A stretch of 24,724 nt of DNA from a virus, in the IMG/VR virus record IMGVR_UViG_3300029319_000094, positions 1 to 24,724 of that record; one strand, given 5' to 3'. Of the stretch, positions 6,601 to 15,774 are shown one piece after another. The notes beneath the pieces were generated by a model, which was not told the DNA's origin, searched no databases, and saw only the letters and a list, made by a program, of their open reading frames with translations. The translations under genes were made by a program, and so were the position numbers. Positions within the stretch are counted from its first letter, which is position 1. Each line of letters opens with the position of its first letter.

Positions 6601-7457
6601 TAAAGTTTTTTAGGATCAACTATTACTTTTTTTCCTTTATTATCAATATAACTATGTTCAATGTAGGTCCAATTATGCATCATCATGCTAAATAATTGAG
6701 TGACTCTAAATTTATTATCATCATTAAGATTACCTAATTCTTCAACACTTTGAAATATTTGCTTCATTCCAAAAGTAAATTTACCATCAGCCTCTTCTAT
6801 TCCAAGCCATTTAGCTACATGTCCACTAACTTTACTTACATATGCTTCTGTAGCAGCCATTACTTTTGTTAATCCACCTGTAGGATCAAAGTCTTTTATT
6901 CTTGTACCTTTGTTAAACATTAATCTTAAATTGCCTGTAAATCCTTTAAAATACTTTTCACCTTTAGCATTATAAGTCTGTTCTATTTGTGAATACAAAG
7001 TATTTATAGTAGATAAAGGAGCTCTATCCAATGGTACAATAGTTGCACCTAAAGCTCTCTCCTCTTTAGTAAGTTTAGCTGATTTAACTGGTAGTATTTT
7101 GCTAGTATAATTATCTAGAAAACTTTTTAAAAGTATTTCATTACTACCTAACATAAGATGAATCTTAAAAATCTTTTTATATTTCTTGCGATTTAATTTT
7201 TTACTACTTGTACTATTAAATTTATTTATTTCTTTCTCTAGAATAGTATCTAATTCATTTTCAGTAACTAAAGTATTTGTAGGCAAGCTTTTTAATTTTT
7301 TAAAAACTAAATTAAAAAATTGTTGAGTGTTTTTTTCAATAGGAAACTTTTTATTAATTGCAGTTTGAACTAGATATTCTGTTACTCTTTGCTTATCAGA
7401 AGTTTTAACTGTGTCTCCTGACAATGGCTTACATATTTTAGGTATAATCCCTCTCAT
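3660..7457 (-). CDS. Giant internal virion/ejection protein with C-terminal membrane segments
   Basis: About 1265 residues, the last gene of the virion operon. I recognise no enzymatic motif. Most of the chain is predicted-helical and lysine/asparagine rich. Near the C terminus are two hydrophobic segments (roughly residues 1118-1145 and 1164-1182), then an acidic stretch (NDDEEDTMEE). That layout, its size and its position after other internal virion proteins suggest a protein ejected with the DNA that enters or crosses the cell envelope. A region near residues 1015-1040 (QYNRNFGGLHTRFTTYTQQK) resembles sequences in other giant phage virion proteins. I chose ATG 7457 because it overlaps the upstream stop as TAATG, like its neighbours; a GTG at 7469 would add four residues but its SD-like AAAGG would be too close. 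Confidence 0.7.
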   Translation of the reverse strand: MRGIIPKICKPLSGDTVKTSDKQRVTEYLVQTAINKKFPIEKNTQQFFNLVFKKLKSLPTNTLVTENELDTILEKEINKFNSTSSKKLNRKKYKKIFKIHLMLGSNEILLKSFLDNYTSKILPVKSAKLTKEERALGATIVPLDRAPLSTINTLYSQIEQTYNAKGEKYFKGFTGNLRLMFNKGTRIKDFDPTGGLTKVMAATEAYVSKVSGHVAKWLGIEEADGKFTFGMKQIFQSVEELGNLNDDNKFRVTQLFSMMMHNWTYIEHSYIDNKGKKVIVDPKKLYSLSPDERAKFIKNNNIKSSVMIHSNYEPVVDPKEKFNPEYYYYDKENKVWRYKLTKDIVYNYSKPISMKDYVNGKSLNSSQKQDLKDKIYLDDSVRFVLNAKDLYDNLLTNNLNQDNLINMSREIDKGRDIHNKVFQDLKRRFELLRQNYIKEINRWIPNTRNNEKYLNIIIDAVKTGNINPNTNKEIFDEDYDSIVFLKDTFGGLIFTDPFLTGESTILEKKDSFPIEYDNSSIFFMYQNLLYDKEQDLKGINEALKTATKREVRISLNNSKKKVEASIRKIQRSQAMFNDQDIDIFSGKNTYSPRNAANFRNISNSFDIRNMKLSKNIYDNYLKRMYQTLEKSNLAIEVMGGVRLSGTDKTNRFNTSTNPITVDYALEQMKAVLSSPDLKGNFFGYNLSNSNTVRTIYEKTGIKINEWKANKYSRILSSFFTGGYLGGIGTAVLQRSVIFNKMIAYSAERQKYAAEMYEEYTKEIDEVVAASGVTDWTDYFSSELFGDLSQIEVTTREEAIKITQYTLEYHNDLSKGMNKDVAFKKLKNKITNIVKQVPGVKKLLETSIKNILKDPDLPANLKAKLKADKENKLLHIVNNYANWAITRDFSSYPITKDINIFQKISRKKTKLYETVNNWVKRNAKGFVDFATMSKQEKGMRSQTVVIVMKMMQDSGMLLINNREDGLDIFDALRKKRNNELTTEQLDILNKDIDLIIKLSRQQVAQVDMMMTTSTLGQYNRNFGGLHTRFTTYTQQKFGSEIGLFRDYYRSLDIKTKNGLHGKEVLKLIKLIGKDLKDIVSASIPLSYSSYISGKGIIKSRQEKIDALWERNPELAKLRNLILIQMFTTTLIEVLLFSTLGPVVRTLLHRLDSPVNPLKLVQGIKSSIASSLALPIYLIYAYLNNDDEEDTMEEISWKVKSIPIVGYGTGELFDLMTWLVKLLNDSHEEEKEQDLLNRVTPLLPLQGPERLVFRAVSPSIVNAVKDD

Positions 7458-10400
7458 TATAATTGACACCCTTTATCTACTAATTTTTCATTATTTATCA
7501 TATTTTTATCAGCTTGTGTTACATCTCTAAATAAATGATTATTATAATTTTTAATATACTTACTTATAGTTTTCTTATGCAATAACTCTAATGGTAAAAG
7601 TTTTTCTAATCTAGCTATATTTATTTGTGCAGGTTTTTTAAATTTAGTTGCTTTTACATCTGATCTTAGCAATGTATCTAAATACATAATAGTAAAAGCT
7701 TCCCATTTATCTTCTGTTTTAAAAGATTCTACATACCTAGCCACATTATCTCTAACTTTAAGAAATGTTTCATTTTGTTCCCACATTAAAGGCATTATTT
7801 TTCTAAACTCAAGATTATTAGTATTTAACATATTAATAAAAGTATTTATTCTACCTTGTATTAATTCAAATTCTTTAGGAAAAGCTTTATACTTTTCTTT
7901 TATTTCTTCTAATCTAGGCAATAATGTTTCAACTGCTTCTATATGACTAGCTAATAAAGTACTATTATTATATCTCATTATAGATACTTTATGATTAGTA
8001 GGATTATTTAATATTTTATTATTGTATATAACTGAAGGCATTGAAATTATAGATTCTAAAATAGTTTGTACATTTTTAAAACTACTTTTAGTTACATAGT
8101 TAGACTTTCTATTTTCACTATAACTTAAAACATTATTTGATTCATAAAGAATTCTATCTATATCATAACCACCAATAGTATAATCTCCCATATTTCTTAC
8201 ATCATAAACTTTTTTATACCTTGTCCATAAATTTCTATAAAGCTTATCATACAATTTTTTGCCATAGTTAAATCTGTCATTCATAACATCTTCTAGTGTT
8301 TTGCCTTTATATGCACCATTTTGGACTACAAATAATTTTTGTATTAAATTTCTTTGACTATAATTCCATTTGTCAAGCAATAAAAATTTAGCATTGTCTA
8401 CAGATGCTTGTATATATATTCTTAACATATGGTCTACAGTATCTTTATATCCTGGTTTCATAAAAGATAAATCAACATTACCTGTATTCAATCCTATCCT
8501 AACACCATCTACATCTAAATAATTAAATGTCTGCTTTATTAAGCCATAAATACCTTGAACCTTTGCAACTTCTCCAATAGCTGACTCACCTTTTATCATT
8601 GCTTCAATCATACTAAATCTATCATCTTGTACAGCAGAGTTTATATTTTTACTAACAACAAATTCAGATAAATCTAATCCTCTTTTTAAATTTAAATATT
8701 CTTCAGATTTAAAATATTGTTTAAATACAGGATCTAACTTTTCACTTACAAAATGCAAGACTAGATGATCACCATCATGATCTCCTTCATATTGTCTAAA
8801 TGTAGTTTCTGTATTTACTTGCACTGTTCCATCTATATTATGCACTCTTTTTATTCTAACATAATCTGCACCACCTATATATGGAATAGGACTTCTATAT
8901 GCTAATACTCTAATATCATTATTAGCTAACCAGCTATTTAATTCTTCTATGGTAGGAGACTTCTTATTAGTTTCTTTTTTATACTGTTTAATAATTTGTG
9001 TAGCATCAGAGATTCCTATTGCTATTTCATCAGTATTTAAATCTTCAACATAATTAGGAGTCATTTGCAACATAACTCCATCTTGATTATCCATATTAAA
9101 AGCAGGATTAAATAGTTTAGACCTTATTAATGTTTCTAAGCCATAACTAGCTGCTGGATGAAATCCTAACCCACTATCTACAAAGTCATATAAAGCACTA
9201 CTAAGTTGATCAGGAAAACTTCTTTTTAAAGTATTTACTAAAGATTTAAGACTACTAGAATCTGCTGTAGAATTAATTGTATTGCTCATTATCTTGTATG
9301 ATTTACTATTTGTTCCAGCATATTCTTCTTTTATTATATTAATTAAATCTGTATTAAATAAATGATTTAACCATTGAAGAGGAAATTTAACTTTCTTTTT
9401 CTTTTTATTAACCATTTTAATTAAACCAAGGCTACTACCTTTAACTATAAAATTATTAGTATTATACTTACCTTCAGCTTTTTTAGCTTCATCATTAGTT
9501 AGTATCATATCAATAATAGTTTTACCATCAGCAGCTATAATATTGTTTGAATTATCTACTCTTCCTATTAAAGTATCTCCATCATATATTTCCAAACCTG
9601 CTTCTGGTATACTTTGTTGGTGCTTAATCATTAATAAATCAACATCTTTAATGTTTTTTAAATTACCTTTGTTATCTTTATTTCTACTTACATCATATAT
9701 AATAGTTTTAAGATGTCCTATATTAGGATTTAAACCAAATATATTAGCAATAGTTTGAATAGTATTTCTACTTGTTAAAGTATTGCCATCTCCTATATAA
9801 GTATCTCCAACATCTGCAATTTTCTTTATTCCTTTTACAGATTTACCTTTATATCTAAAATTAATTTTATCTGTATTAATATAAAAGGTATTCAAGTCAG
9901 GCATTTCATCGCTGACATAGGATGGAGTCAAAGGTATTTTAATTCTTTTTAATACATTCTCAAAAGAATCTTTCATGTAGCCTGGAAACAAAGCATTAGT
10001 ATATTCAAATGAAGCTATTTCTTTTTCTCTTTGAATTTTATCTTTTATTGATAAAAATGTTGTATTTTGATCTTTGGTTATATAACCTTTTTCTAAAGCA
10101 TTGTCCCAGAATGTTTTATAAGATTTATCATCTTTAGCATGATTTTTGTGTATAGGTGATATATCAGCTAAATATAATTTTTTATTATCACCTCTAGTAA
10201 ATATAATAGTCTTATTTCTCATAACTGCAGATTTTTGCAGTTTAACTAAATCATCAACATTTAAAAACTCATAAGATTGAATTAAATTTCCATCAGCATC
10301 AGGAACAAAAAACATAGAGGATCCACTTCTGCCATTTAAGACAGACATACCCCTGCTCATACCTGCTATATGTGGTATATTATGTGAAATCCAATTTGTT

Positions 10401-13400
10401 AAAAACTTTGCTTGTTCTTGTATAAATCCTTTTTTATACTGCTTAGTATAAACTCTTTGACTCTCTGCAATATATTTATAATCAAATATAGGAGATTCTT
10501 TGCTACCTCTTCTTATAAGAGTAATAGGATTAATTAACTTATGAGCTATACCTCTATTAGATTCTACTTGATTAGTAGTTACATAATATAATCTTCTAGC
10601 TCTTCTTTCTTCATCTTTAGTTAAATCTTTTTGCAACTTACCTTTACTATTAAGTAAAGGTATAAAATTGCTAACTTTCCAATCAGCATAACTTTTACTT
10701 CTTGCAGCTTCAAAAAGTTTAAATGCTTCATTTCTATATATATCAACATTAAATAAATTTAAAACTCCAATAGCATATTCATTACCATTAGATCTAGAAT
10801 CATGCTCTCCTTCATGCAAAGCTATTTCATTGTCTAAAAAGTTTTGCAGTGTTTCTATTGTAGCTACACTAGTATTGTATTGAATAGGATTATGATTTAA
10901 AGGATTAGTTTCTAATGATTTAGCTATTCTTTCTTTTATAGAATTAAAACCTAGTATATTAGATTCTTTTCTACTTGATAGCCAATCTCTAAAGTTTTCT
11001 CTATATCTTTCAGGTAGATTAGATTCCATAATATCTATATATGTATTAATATCTAGCATACCATCTTTTATTTTTAACAAAGCTATTTCAAAAGATGAAT
11101 CAAATGCTTTATTTAATACTTTTCTAAATTTAGATGTCCTAATTATTTTTTGAAAATCTATTGTATCAAACTCTAATAGTTGAAATAAATCTTTTTCTTT
11201 CATATCATAGCTAAAGAATCTTTCAGATATTAAATTGCCTAATTGTTTATCTGTCAATGCCATGCCAAAAAAGTTTTTTAATTCATTTCTAAATTTTCTT
11301 AACCATGTTTTAAATCTAGATAATAATTTTTTATCTTGTATTTTATTAGCATAATACTCACCCATGTATTGTACTAATTTTTCTTCACTACCAAATCTTT
11401 TTATACCTTCTTTAATTATAGGACTATCTTTCATTATTCTAATAAATAAATGCCCATATTCATGAGGTATTGTATCTAGTGTAGCTTTACCTTTAGACCA
11501 CTCTACAACAGCCTTAAAAGCTCTACCTGCTACTTCATTGCCTTCTTCATCTAATACTTTTTCTAATTCTTTTTGTTTTATATAAGGAAACTTCTTTTTT
11601 AATCTTTCGGCTAGTTCTTTTGCAGTTTGTTTATTGTCAACAACTTTCTTACCTTTTTGAGGCTTTTGATAATCTATTTGTTGATTTTTAATTTTTTCAA
11701 TAGGTTCTTCTATAATTTTACTTACATCATCTCCAATTACTTCTTCAGCTGCTTTATATTTCAAATCTCCTTTTTTAACTAAAGGAACTATTTTCTTTTT
11801 TCCTTTATTTATAATATCTTGTAACTTCTTTTTAGACTTTGAATCATCAAGAATTTCTTCTGGCAACCTAGAAGGCTCTTGATTGGATATTGCTGTTAAT
11901 ATTTGCTGTTTATTTAAATTATTAAAATTAGGAATATTTCTTGCTTTAGCTACTCCTCTTAATTCTTCTAAACTTTTATTTTTAGATTCTTCTATAAATT
12001 TATCTTGTCTTTTTTTTCTTTCAGCTAAAATAGCTGGATCAACACTAGTATCTACAGTTTTTTCAGGTGTTACACCTAATGATTTTTCTAATTCAATTTT
12101 ATCTTTTTGTAATTTAGCTTTTAATTTACCAGTAACATTGGTTTGCAGTTTTTTATTAACATCATCAAGTTTAGCTTGCAATACATCCAATTCAGGTTGT
12201 TCTGTTGGCTTTATAACTTCAGATGTATCTGGAGCTTTTTCTATGACAGGATCATCTATTCTTTCTACACCTTCAGGTGCTATTGTTTCACCTAAAGTTT
12301 CTTTTATTTGTGCTAGTTGATTATCAGATAAAACATCTACAAAATCATTATTTTCTATATTAAATAATATATCACTTCTTGAAACTTCACCAAGCTCACC
12401 TCTATCTATTATTCCTGGATCTTCAATTAAATGTTCAACAGCTAATTCAAATCTATCTGATGGATCTAAAACTTGACCTCCTCTATTTGATATATTTTCA
12501 ATATTAATATCATCTTGCTCTGTTAAGCTTTCAGGACCAAATACAAAGTCTTTTATATTAGAGACTTTATCAACAGTCATTGGATTTACTACAGCTGGAA
12601 CAGGAGCTGGATCAACACCTATATCATCATTTATAGCTTGATTTATTTCTTGATTTTTTTTATTTCTTAAATCATTTCTAAATCTTTTATTATATCCTTG
12701 TCCAAGTTTATTTAAACCACGACCTAACTTTCCTAAACCAAATCCACCTAAAGCTCCAGACCAAAAACTTTGCATCCTATCTTTATAATTTTCTTCTGAT
12801 ACATCTCCATACAAATCTTTAGCAAAATTTTTAGCTGCTAATTCTATATCTCCATCATACTTATCATATACATTGCCTATTATTTCAGCAGTAGTTTGTT
12901 GCATACCTTCTTGAAGACCTTCTGAAACAGCTCTTAAACTTTGATCTACATTTCTAAGTCCAATACTTGCAGCTTTCTTTGATATATTAATTGGAGTAAA
13001 AGTTCCACCTGTTCTTTTTATATTATCATCTATTTTATCAGCTATATTTTCTATAAATTTTTCTTTAGTAGCTTTTTTAGTAAATCCAGCAGTCTTAGCA
13101 ATAGAATTTATTTGAAATCTTTCTATTAAACCTGAAAGTAATCCATAGGCTGTAGATGCAGCTAAAGCTGTTTTACTTACTGATGCAGGATTAAATACTT
13201 CACCCTTGTCTTCAGATTTTTTTCTTAATCTTTCCATAGCTGTATTATATTCACCACTACCTTCCATAATAGCACCAGTAAGAAATGCTGGAGCACCATA
13301 ATATACAGCTGCAGCAAATGTACCAACAGATGGTGCTAATTCACTTACTGCTCTTGTTGTCATGCTAAAAGGATATTCAAAGGCATTTTTTAAACTATAT

Positions 13401-13960
13401 GGTGTATTTTGAGTCCATTCTAAATAACCATGAAGATTTTCACTATTTTCTACATAATTATTAAATAATTTGTCACCTTCTTCTTTTAAAAATCTAGATT
13501 GATTATGATAAAATTTAGCTACAGAACTATCCCAGTCTTGTCCATTAGCTAGTTTTGTGCCTTTATAACTTTGATATTTATCAAATAAATCATCAATTTT
13601 ACCAATAGGTGTAAAAGGGATTAAATCATCTAATCCTAATTGATTAGCTAAATATTTTTTAGAATCTTCTATAGCTTCTAATCCAGCAGCTCCAAAGCCT
13701 AAAGTACCTGTAGCTATTTCTTTTACTATTCCTGCAGCACCATAAATTGTATTATGTAGTGCACCAAGAGTTTTATCAAAAACATCTAAATTATCTTCAT
13801 AATAATCTAGTATGTAATCTTTGTAGTAGGGATTGTTGTCTAGTTCAATTTGTGCAGCTTCTAGTGCACTAACATCATTAAATTCATCTGGAAATTTTTG
13901 TTTAAGTTCTGTTCCAAATTCCTCTAAAGTAAAATGTCTTTTATTAGGATCATATACCAT
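7457..13960 (-). CDS. Giant virion protein: QDE-1-like single-chain RNA polymerase with zincin motif
   Basis: 2167 residues. The N terminus has hydrophobic helices (about 45-80, 200-285) as in ejection proteins. Residues about 660-692 (SLEELRGVAKARNIPNF...) look like an SAP/HeH/Rho-N domain. HEYGH at 833-837, with E868 as possible third ligand, is a zincin motif. The polymerase region follows: GDGNTLTS at 1390-1397 resembles the DGxGxxS motif of QDE-1-type RdRPs. YRSPIP at 1688-1693 (R1689, P1691) resembles the RNP/NRAP motif, and DHDGD at 1727-1731 matches the DxDGD catalytic loop of beta-prime-type RNA polymerases, with H1736 at the place of the His in NADFDGDQMAVH. The R-to-D spacing of 38 is close to that of E. 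coli beta-prime (about 35). Size and domains match virion polymerases of crAss-like phages (phi14:2 gp66). A packaged early-transcription polymerase is my inference. No clear SD precedes the ATG. Confidence 0.7.
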   Translation of the reverse strand: MVYDPNKRHFTLEEFGTELKQKFPDEFNDVSALEAAQIELDNNPYYKDYILDYYEDNLDVFDKTLGALHNTIYGAAGIVKEIATGTLGFGAAGLEAIEDSKKYLANQLGLDDLIPFTPIGKIDDLFDKYQSYKGTKLANGQDWDSSVAKFYHNQSRFLKEEGDKLFNNYVENSENLHGYLEWTQNTPYSLKNAFEYPFSMTTRAVSELAPSVGTFAAAVYYGAPAFLTGAIMEGSGEYNTAMERLRKKSEDKGEVFNPASVSKTALAASTAYGLLSGLIERFQINSIAKTAGFTKKATKEKFIENIADKIDDNIKRTGGTFTPINISKKAASIGLRNVDQSLRAVSEGLQEGMQQTTAEIIGNVYDKYDGDIELAAKNFAKDLYGDVSEENYKDRMQSFWSGALGGFGLGKLGRGLNKLGQGYNKRFRNDLRNKKNQEINQAINDDIGVDPAPVPAVVNPMTVDKVSNIKDFVFGPESLTEQDDINIENISNRGGQVLDPSDRFELAVEHLIEDPGIIDRGELGEVSRSDILFNIENNDFVDVLSDNQLAQIKETLGETIAPEGVERIDDPVIEKAPDTSEVIKPTEQPELDVLQAKLDDVNKKLQTNVTGKLKAKLQKDKIELEKSLGVTPEKTVDTSVDPAILAERKKRQDKFIEESKNKSLEELRGVAKARNIPNFNNLNKQQILTAISNQEPSRLPEEILDDSKSKKKLQDIINKGKKKIVPLVKKGDLKYKAAEEVIGDDVSKIIEEPIEKIKNQQIDYQKPQKGKKVVDNKQTAKELAERLKKKFPYIKQKELEKVLDEEGNEVAGRAFKAVVEWSKGKATLDTIPHEYGHLFIRIMKDSPIIKEGIKRFGSEEKLVQYMGEYYANKIQDKKLLSRFKTWLRKFRNELKNFFGMALTDKQLGNLISERFFSYDMKEKDLFQLLEFDTIDFQKIIRTSKFRKVLNKAFDSSFEIALLKIKDGMLDINTYIDIMESNLPERYRENFRDWLSSRKESNILGFNSIKERIAKSLETNPLNHNPIQYNTSVATIETLQNFLDNEIALHEGEHDSRSNGNEYAIGVLNLFNVDIYRNEAFKLFEAARSKSYADWKVSNFIPLLNSKGKLQKDLTKDEERRARRLYYVTTNQVESNRGIAHKLINPITLIRRGSKESPIFDYKYIAESQRVYTKQYKKGFIQEQAKFLTNWISHNIPHIAGMSRGMSVLNGRSGSSMFFVPDADGNLIQSYEFLNVDDLVKLQKSAVMRNKTIIFTRGDNKKLYLADISPIHKNHAKDDKSYKTFWDNALEKGYITKDQNTTFLSIKDKIQREKEIASFEYTNALFPGYMKDSFENVLKRIKIPLTPSYVSDEMPDLNTFYINTDKINFRYKGKSVKGIKKIADVGDTYIGDGNTLTSRNTIQTIANIFGLNPNIGHLKTIIYDVSRNKDNKGNLKNIKDVDLLMIKHQQSIPEAGLEIYDGDTLIGRVDNSNNIIAADGKTIIDMILTNDEAKKAEGKYNTNNFIVKGSSLGLIKMVNKKKKKVKFPLQWLNHLFNTDLINIIKEEYAGTNSKSYKIMSNTINSTADSSSLKSLVNTLKRSFPDQLSSALYDFVDSGLGFHPAASYGLETLIRSKLFNPAFNMDNQDGVMLQMTPNYVEDLNTDEIAIGISDATQIIKQYKKETNKKSPTIEELNSWLANNDIRVLAYRSPIPYIGGADYVRIKRVHNIDGTVQVNTETTFRQYEGDHDGDHLVLHFVSEKLDPVFKQYFKSEEYLNLKRGLDLSEFVVSKNINSAVQDDRFSMIEAMIKGESAIGEVAKVQGIYGLIKQTFNYLDVDGVRIGLNTGNVDLSFMKPGYKDTVDHMLRIYIQASVDNAKFLLLDKWNYSQRNLIQKLFVVQNGAYKGKTLEDVMNDRFNYGKKLYDKLYRNLWTRYKKVYDVRNMGDYTIGGYDIDRILYESNNVLSYSENRKSNYVTKSSFKNVQTILESIISMPSVIYNNKILNNPTNHKVSIMRYNNSTLLASHIEAVETLLPRLEEIKEKYKAFPKEFELIQGRINTFINMLNTNNLEFRKIMPLMWEQNETFLKVRDNVARYVESFKTEDKWEAFTIMYLDTLLRSDVKATKFKKPAQINIARLEKLLPLELLHKKTISKYIKNYNNHLFRDVTQADKNMINNEKLVDKGCQL

Positions 13961-13972
13961 TAATTAAGGTTG

Positions 13973-15286
13973 TTATTGAAGGCCTCTAGTATCTTCTACA
14001 GATTCATTAGGTGGATAAATTGTTTCATATCCTGGTAAATATTTAATATTATCTGACATAAGTTTATAGTAGTATAATTGACTCTTTATTGCATTAAGCT
14101 CTTCTGTTAATGTACCTTTAGTAAAACCACCTAAATCTAATTGATCTAAATTTATTATATCATCATCTAGCCTTGTTATAAAATTATCTAATACAGCTCT
14201 TTGTTCTGTTCTACTTGTAGCTTGATTGTATCTATTTACTACATTTTTTAAATCTCCAGCTCCAATTTGATTTTTAGAACCAAATTGTAAAAGTTTTATT
14301 ATATTACCTTCTACTATTTGCATATCATTATCAAGAGATATAGCAGATGGTATTTCTTTTTTATCTCTATTAATATAAATTAATTCTTGAACTTGTTTAC
14401 CATATCCACCTGGTCTTTTCTCTATTGCTATTTCATTTCTTTCTTTAGCTTTTTTACTTGCATCATTTAATTCATCATTAAATCTACTCATGCTTTTACC
14501 ATTGCTTTGTAAATATTCAGCTTCAATGCCAGCTTTTATTGCTTTATATTCTGTTAATTTTTGTTTGCTTTCTCTTGTTTCTAAATCTATTAAAGTTTTA
14601 CCATAGTTAAATTTTTCTTCTAAAGTTGGTATTTGTTGTAAAAATGCAAGTTGTTCTAATTGTCCTTCTGCAGTGCTTAAATCAAATCTAGGTTTTAATT
14701 CTAAATCTTGATAATTTTTTAATAATTGAATAAAATCAGCTTCATTAATTGTTTTGTTTTTATCAAAATCCTCTACACTTTTAGCAAAATTTATACCTTG
14801 TTGTTGAGCTGCAGATATTCTATCAATAATATTTAAACTTTCATTTAAATAATTTAAATTATCATTTAAAATATTTATACCCTGATCTAAATCTTGAAAA
14901 TCTTGTAAAGATTTAATAGATTCTCTTAAATTTTCTGATTTAATTAAAGTAGATAAAGCTTCTCCATCCTCTGTTTTGTCTTTAACCAAATCATATTCTT
15001 CCATATTTATATTAGATTTTAATAAAGCATCTCTTTTAGTTTCAATACTCTTTATCATTCTGTCTCTATCAGATATTAAAAGATTTAATTTAGTTTGATT
15101 TGTAGCTTGTTCTTCTCCTAGTTCAGCATTAAATTCAGCAAGTCTTTTGCTTGATTCTTCTCTTGCTTTAATCATATCAAATTCATGCTGTCTATTCTCT
15201 CTTGTTCTTCTAGCTTCATTTATCATATCAGGTAATTGATATTCTAAAAATATAGCTAATGGATCTTGTGTATATTTTTCTGCCAT
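13973..15286 (-). CDS. Coiled-coil internal virion protein
   Basis: This 437-residue protein is highly charged and almost entirely helical. Long heptad-like stretches run through about residues 20-115 (ENRQHEFDMIKAREESSKRL) and 125-175, with few aromatic residues and no membrane segment or enzyme motif. Such proteins commonly line the ejection or tail interior in podovirus-like particles. The start overlaps the stop of the 162-residue gene as TAATG, and the giant polymerase gene begins 12 nt after its stop, so it belongs to the same ejection-protein set. A structural role is inferred from position and composition. No known family recognised. Confidence 0.6.
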   Translation of the reverse strand: MAEKYTQDPLAIFLEYQLPDMINEARRTRENRQHEFDMIKAREESSKRLAEFNAELGEEQATNQTKLNLLISDRDRMIKSIETKRDALLKSNINMEEYDLVKDKTEDGEALSTLIKSENLRESIKSLQDFQDLDQGINILNDNLNYLNESLNIIDRISAAQQQGINFAKSVEDFDKNKTINEADFIQLLKNYQDLELKPRFDLSTAEGQLEQLAFLQQIPTLEEKFNYGKTLIDLETRESKQKLTEYKAIKAGIEAEYLQSNGKSMSRFNDELNDASKKAKERNEIAIEKRPGGYGKQVQELIYINRDKKEIPSAISLDNDMQIVEGNIIKLLQFGSKNQIGAGDLKNVVNRYNQATSRTEQRAVLDNFITRLDDDIINLDQLDLGGFTKGTLTEELNAIKSQLYYYKLMSDNIKYLPGYETIYPPNESVEDTRGLQ

Positions 15287-15774
15287 TATTGTGATAACAT
15301 CCCTAATAATTCAAATATTTCTCTTTTATATGCATCTTGAGCTGCTTTTATAGAACCAAGTTCTGTTAACTCTGCATCAGATTTATCTAATTCTAATGAT
15401 TGTTTTGCTAAATTTAAAGGCCTTATAGTATCAGACAGACTAGGCTGAGTTCCACCAAAACCAGATTGTCCCAATCTGCCTTGTTGATATACTTGAGACA
15501 AAATATTTCCAGCCTGACCTTGATATTTTGATATAGCATCTGTTTGAGCATCTCTTTTTTTTGCAGCAGCCATTTTTTCTCTAGTAGGATCATATGCTTC
15601 AAAATAAGCTAATCTTGATTCAGGTATGTCTAATTCTTCCATTAAAGGCAAAAGTCCTGGTGCAAGATTTTCAACATTATCAACAGTTAATGTTTGTTCT
15701 CCACCTATTGTAGGTGTACCTGGTGTTATACCTAATTCTTCCTGTAAGCTTGGATGTCCTGGTTCATGTGCCAT
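15286..15774 (-). CDS. Hypothetical internal virion protein (162 aa)
   Basis: This 162-residue protein starts MAHEPGHPSLQEELGITPGT and has a Gly/Pro-rich, probably flexible N terminus, a lysine/alanine helix near 68-90 (REKMAAAKKRDAQTDAISKY) and a Gly/Gln/Ser-rich linker near 95-110 before C-terminal helices. I do not recognise a family. The start is certain: GGAGG lies six bases before the ATG and the ATG overlaps the preceding TAA. Its place between the glycine-zipper protein and the coiled-coil protein makes an ejection or internal core component the likeliest role. Confidence 0.55.
   Translation of the reverse strand: MAHEPGHPSLQEELGITPGTPTIGGEQTLTVDNVENLAPGLLPLMEELDIPESRLAYFEAYDPTREKMAAAKKRDAQTDAISKYQGQAGNILSQVYQQGRLGQSGFGGTQPSLSDTIRPLNLAKQSLELDKSDAELTELGSIKAAQDAYKREIFELLGMLSQ

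Noticed and set aside
7455-7469. GTG at 7469 as the start of the 1265-residue virion protein
   Set aside because: The AAAGG before it is too close, while ATG 7457 forms the TAATG overlap used by neighbouring genes.
3743-12320. Plus-strand open frames of 65-145 codons within the two giant minus-strand genes
   Set aside because: They are low-complexity hydrophobic mirror images of lysine/asparagine-rich coding sequence, without ribosome sites or family signatures.
7457-13960. N4-type (T7-like single-subunit) virion polymerase
   Set aside because: The catalytic signature is DxDGD of the double-psi barrel class; I saw no T7-family motif set.
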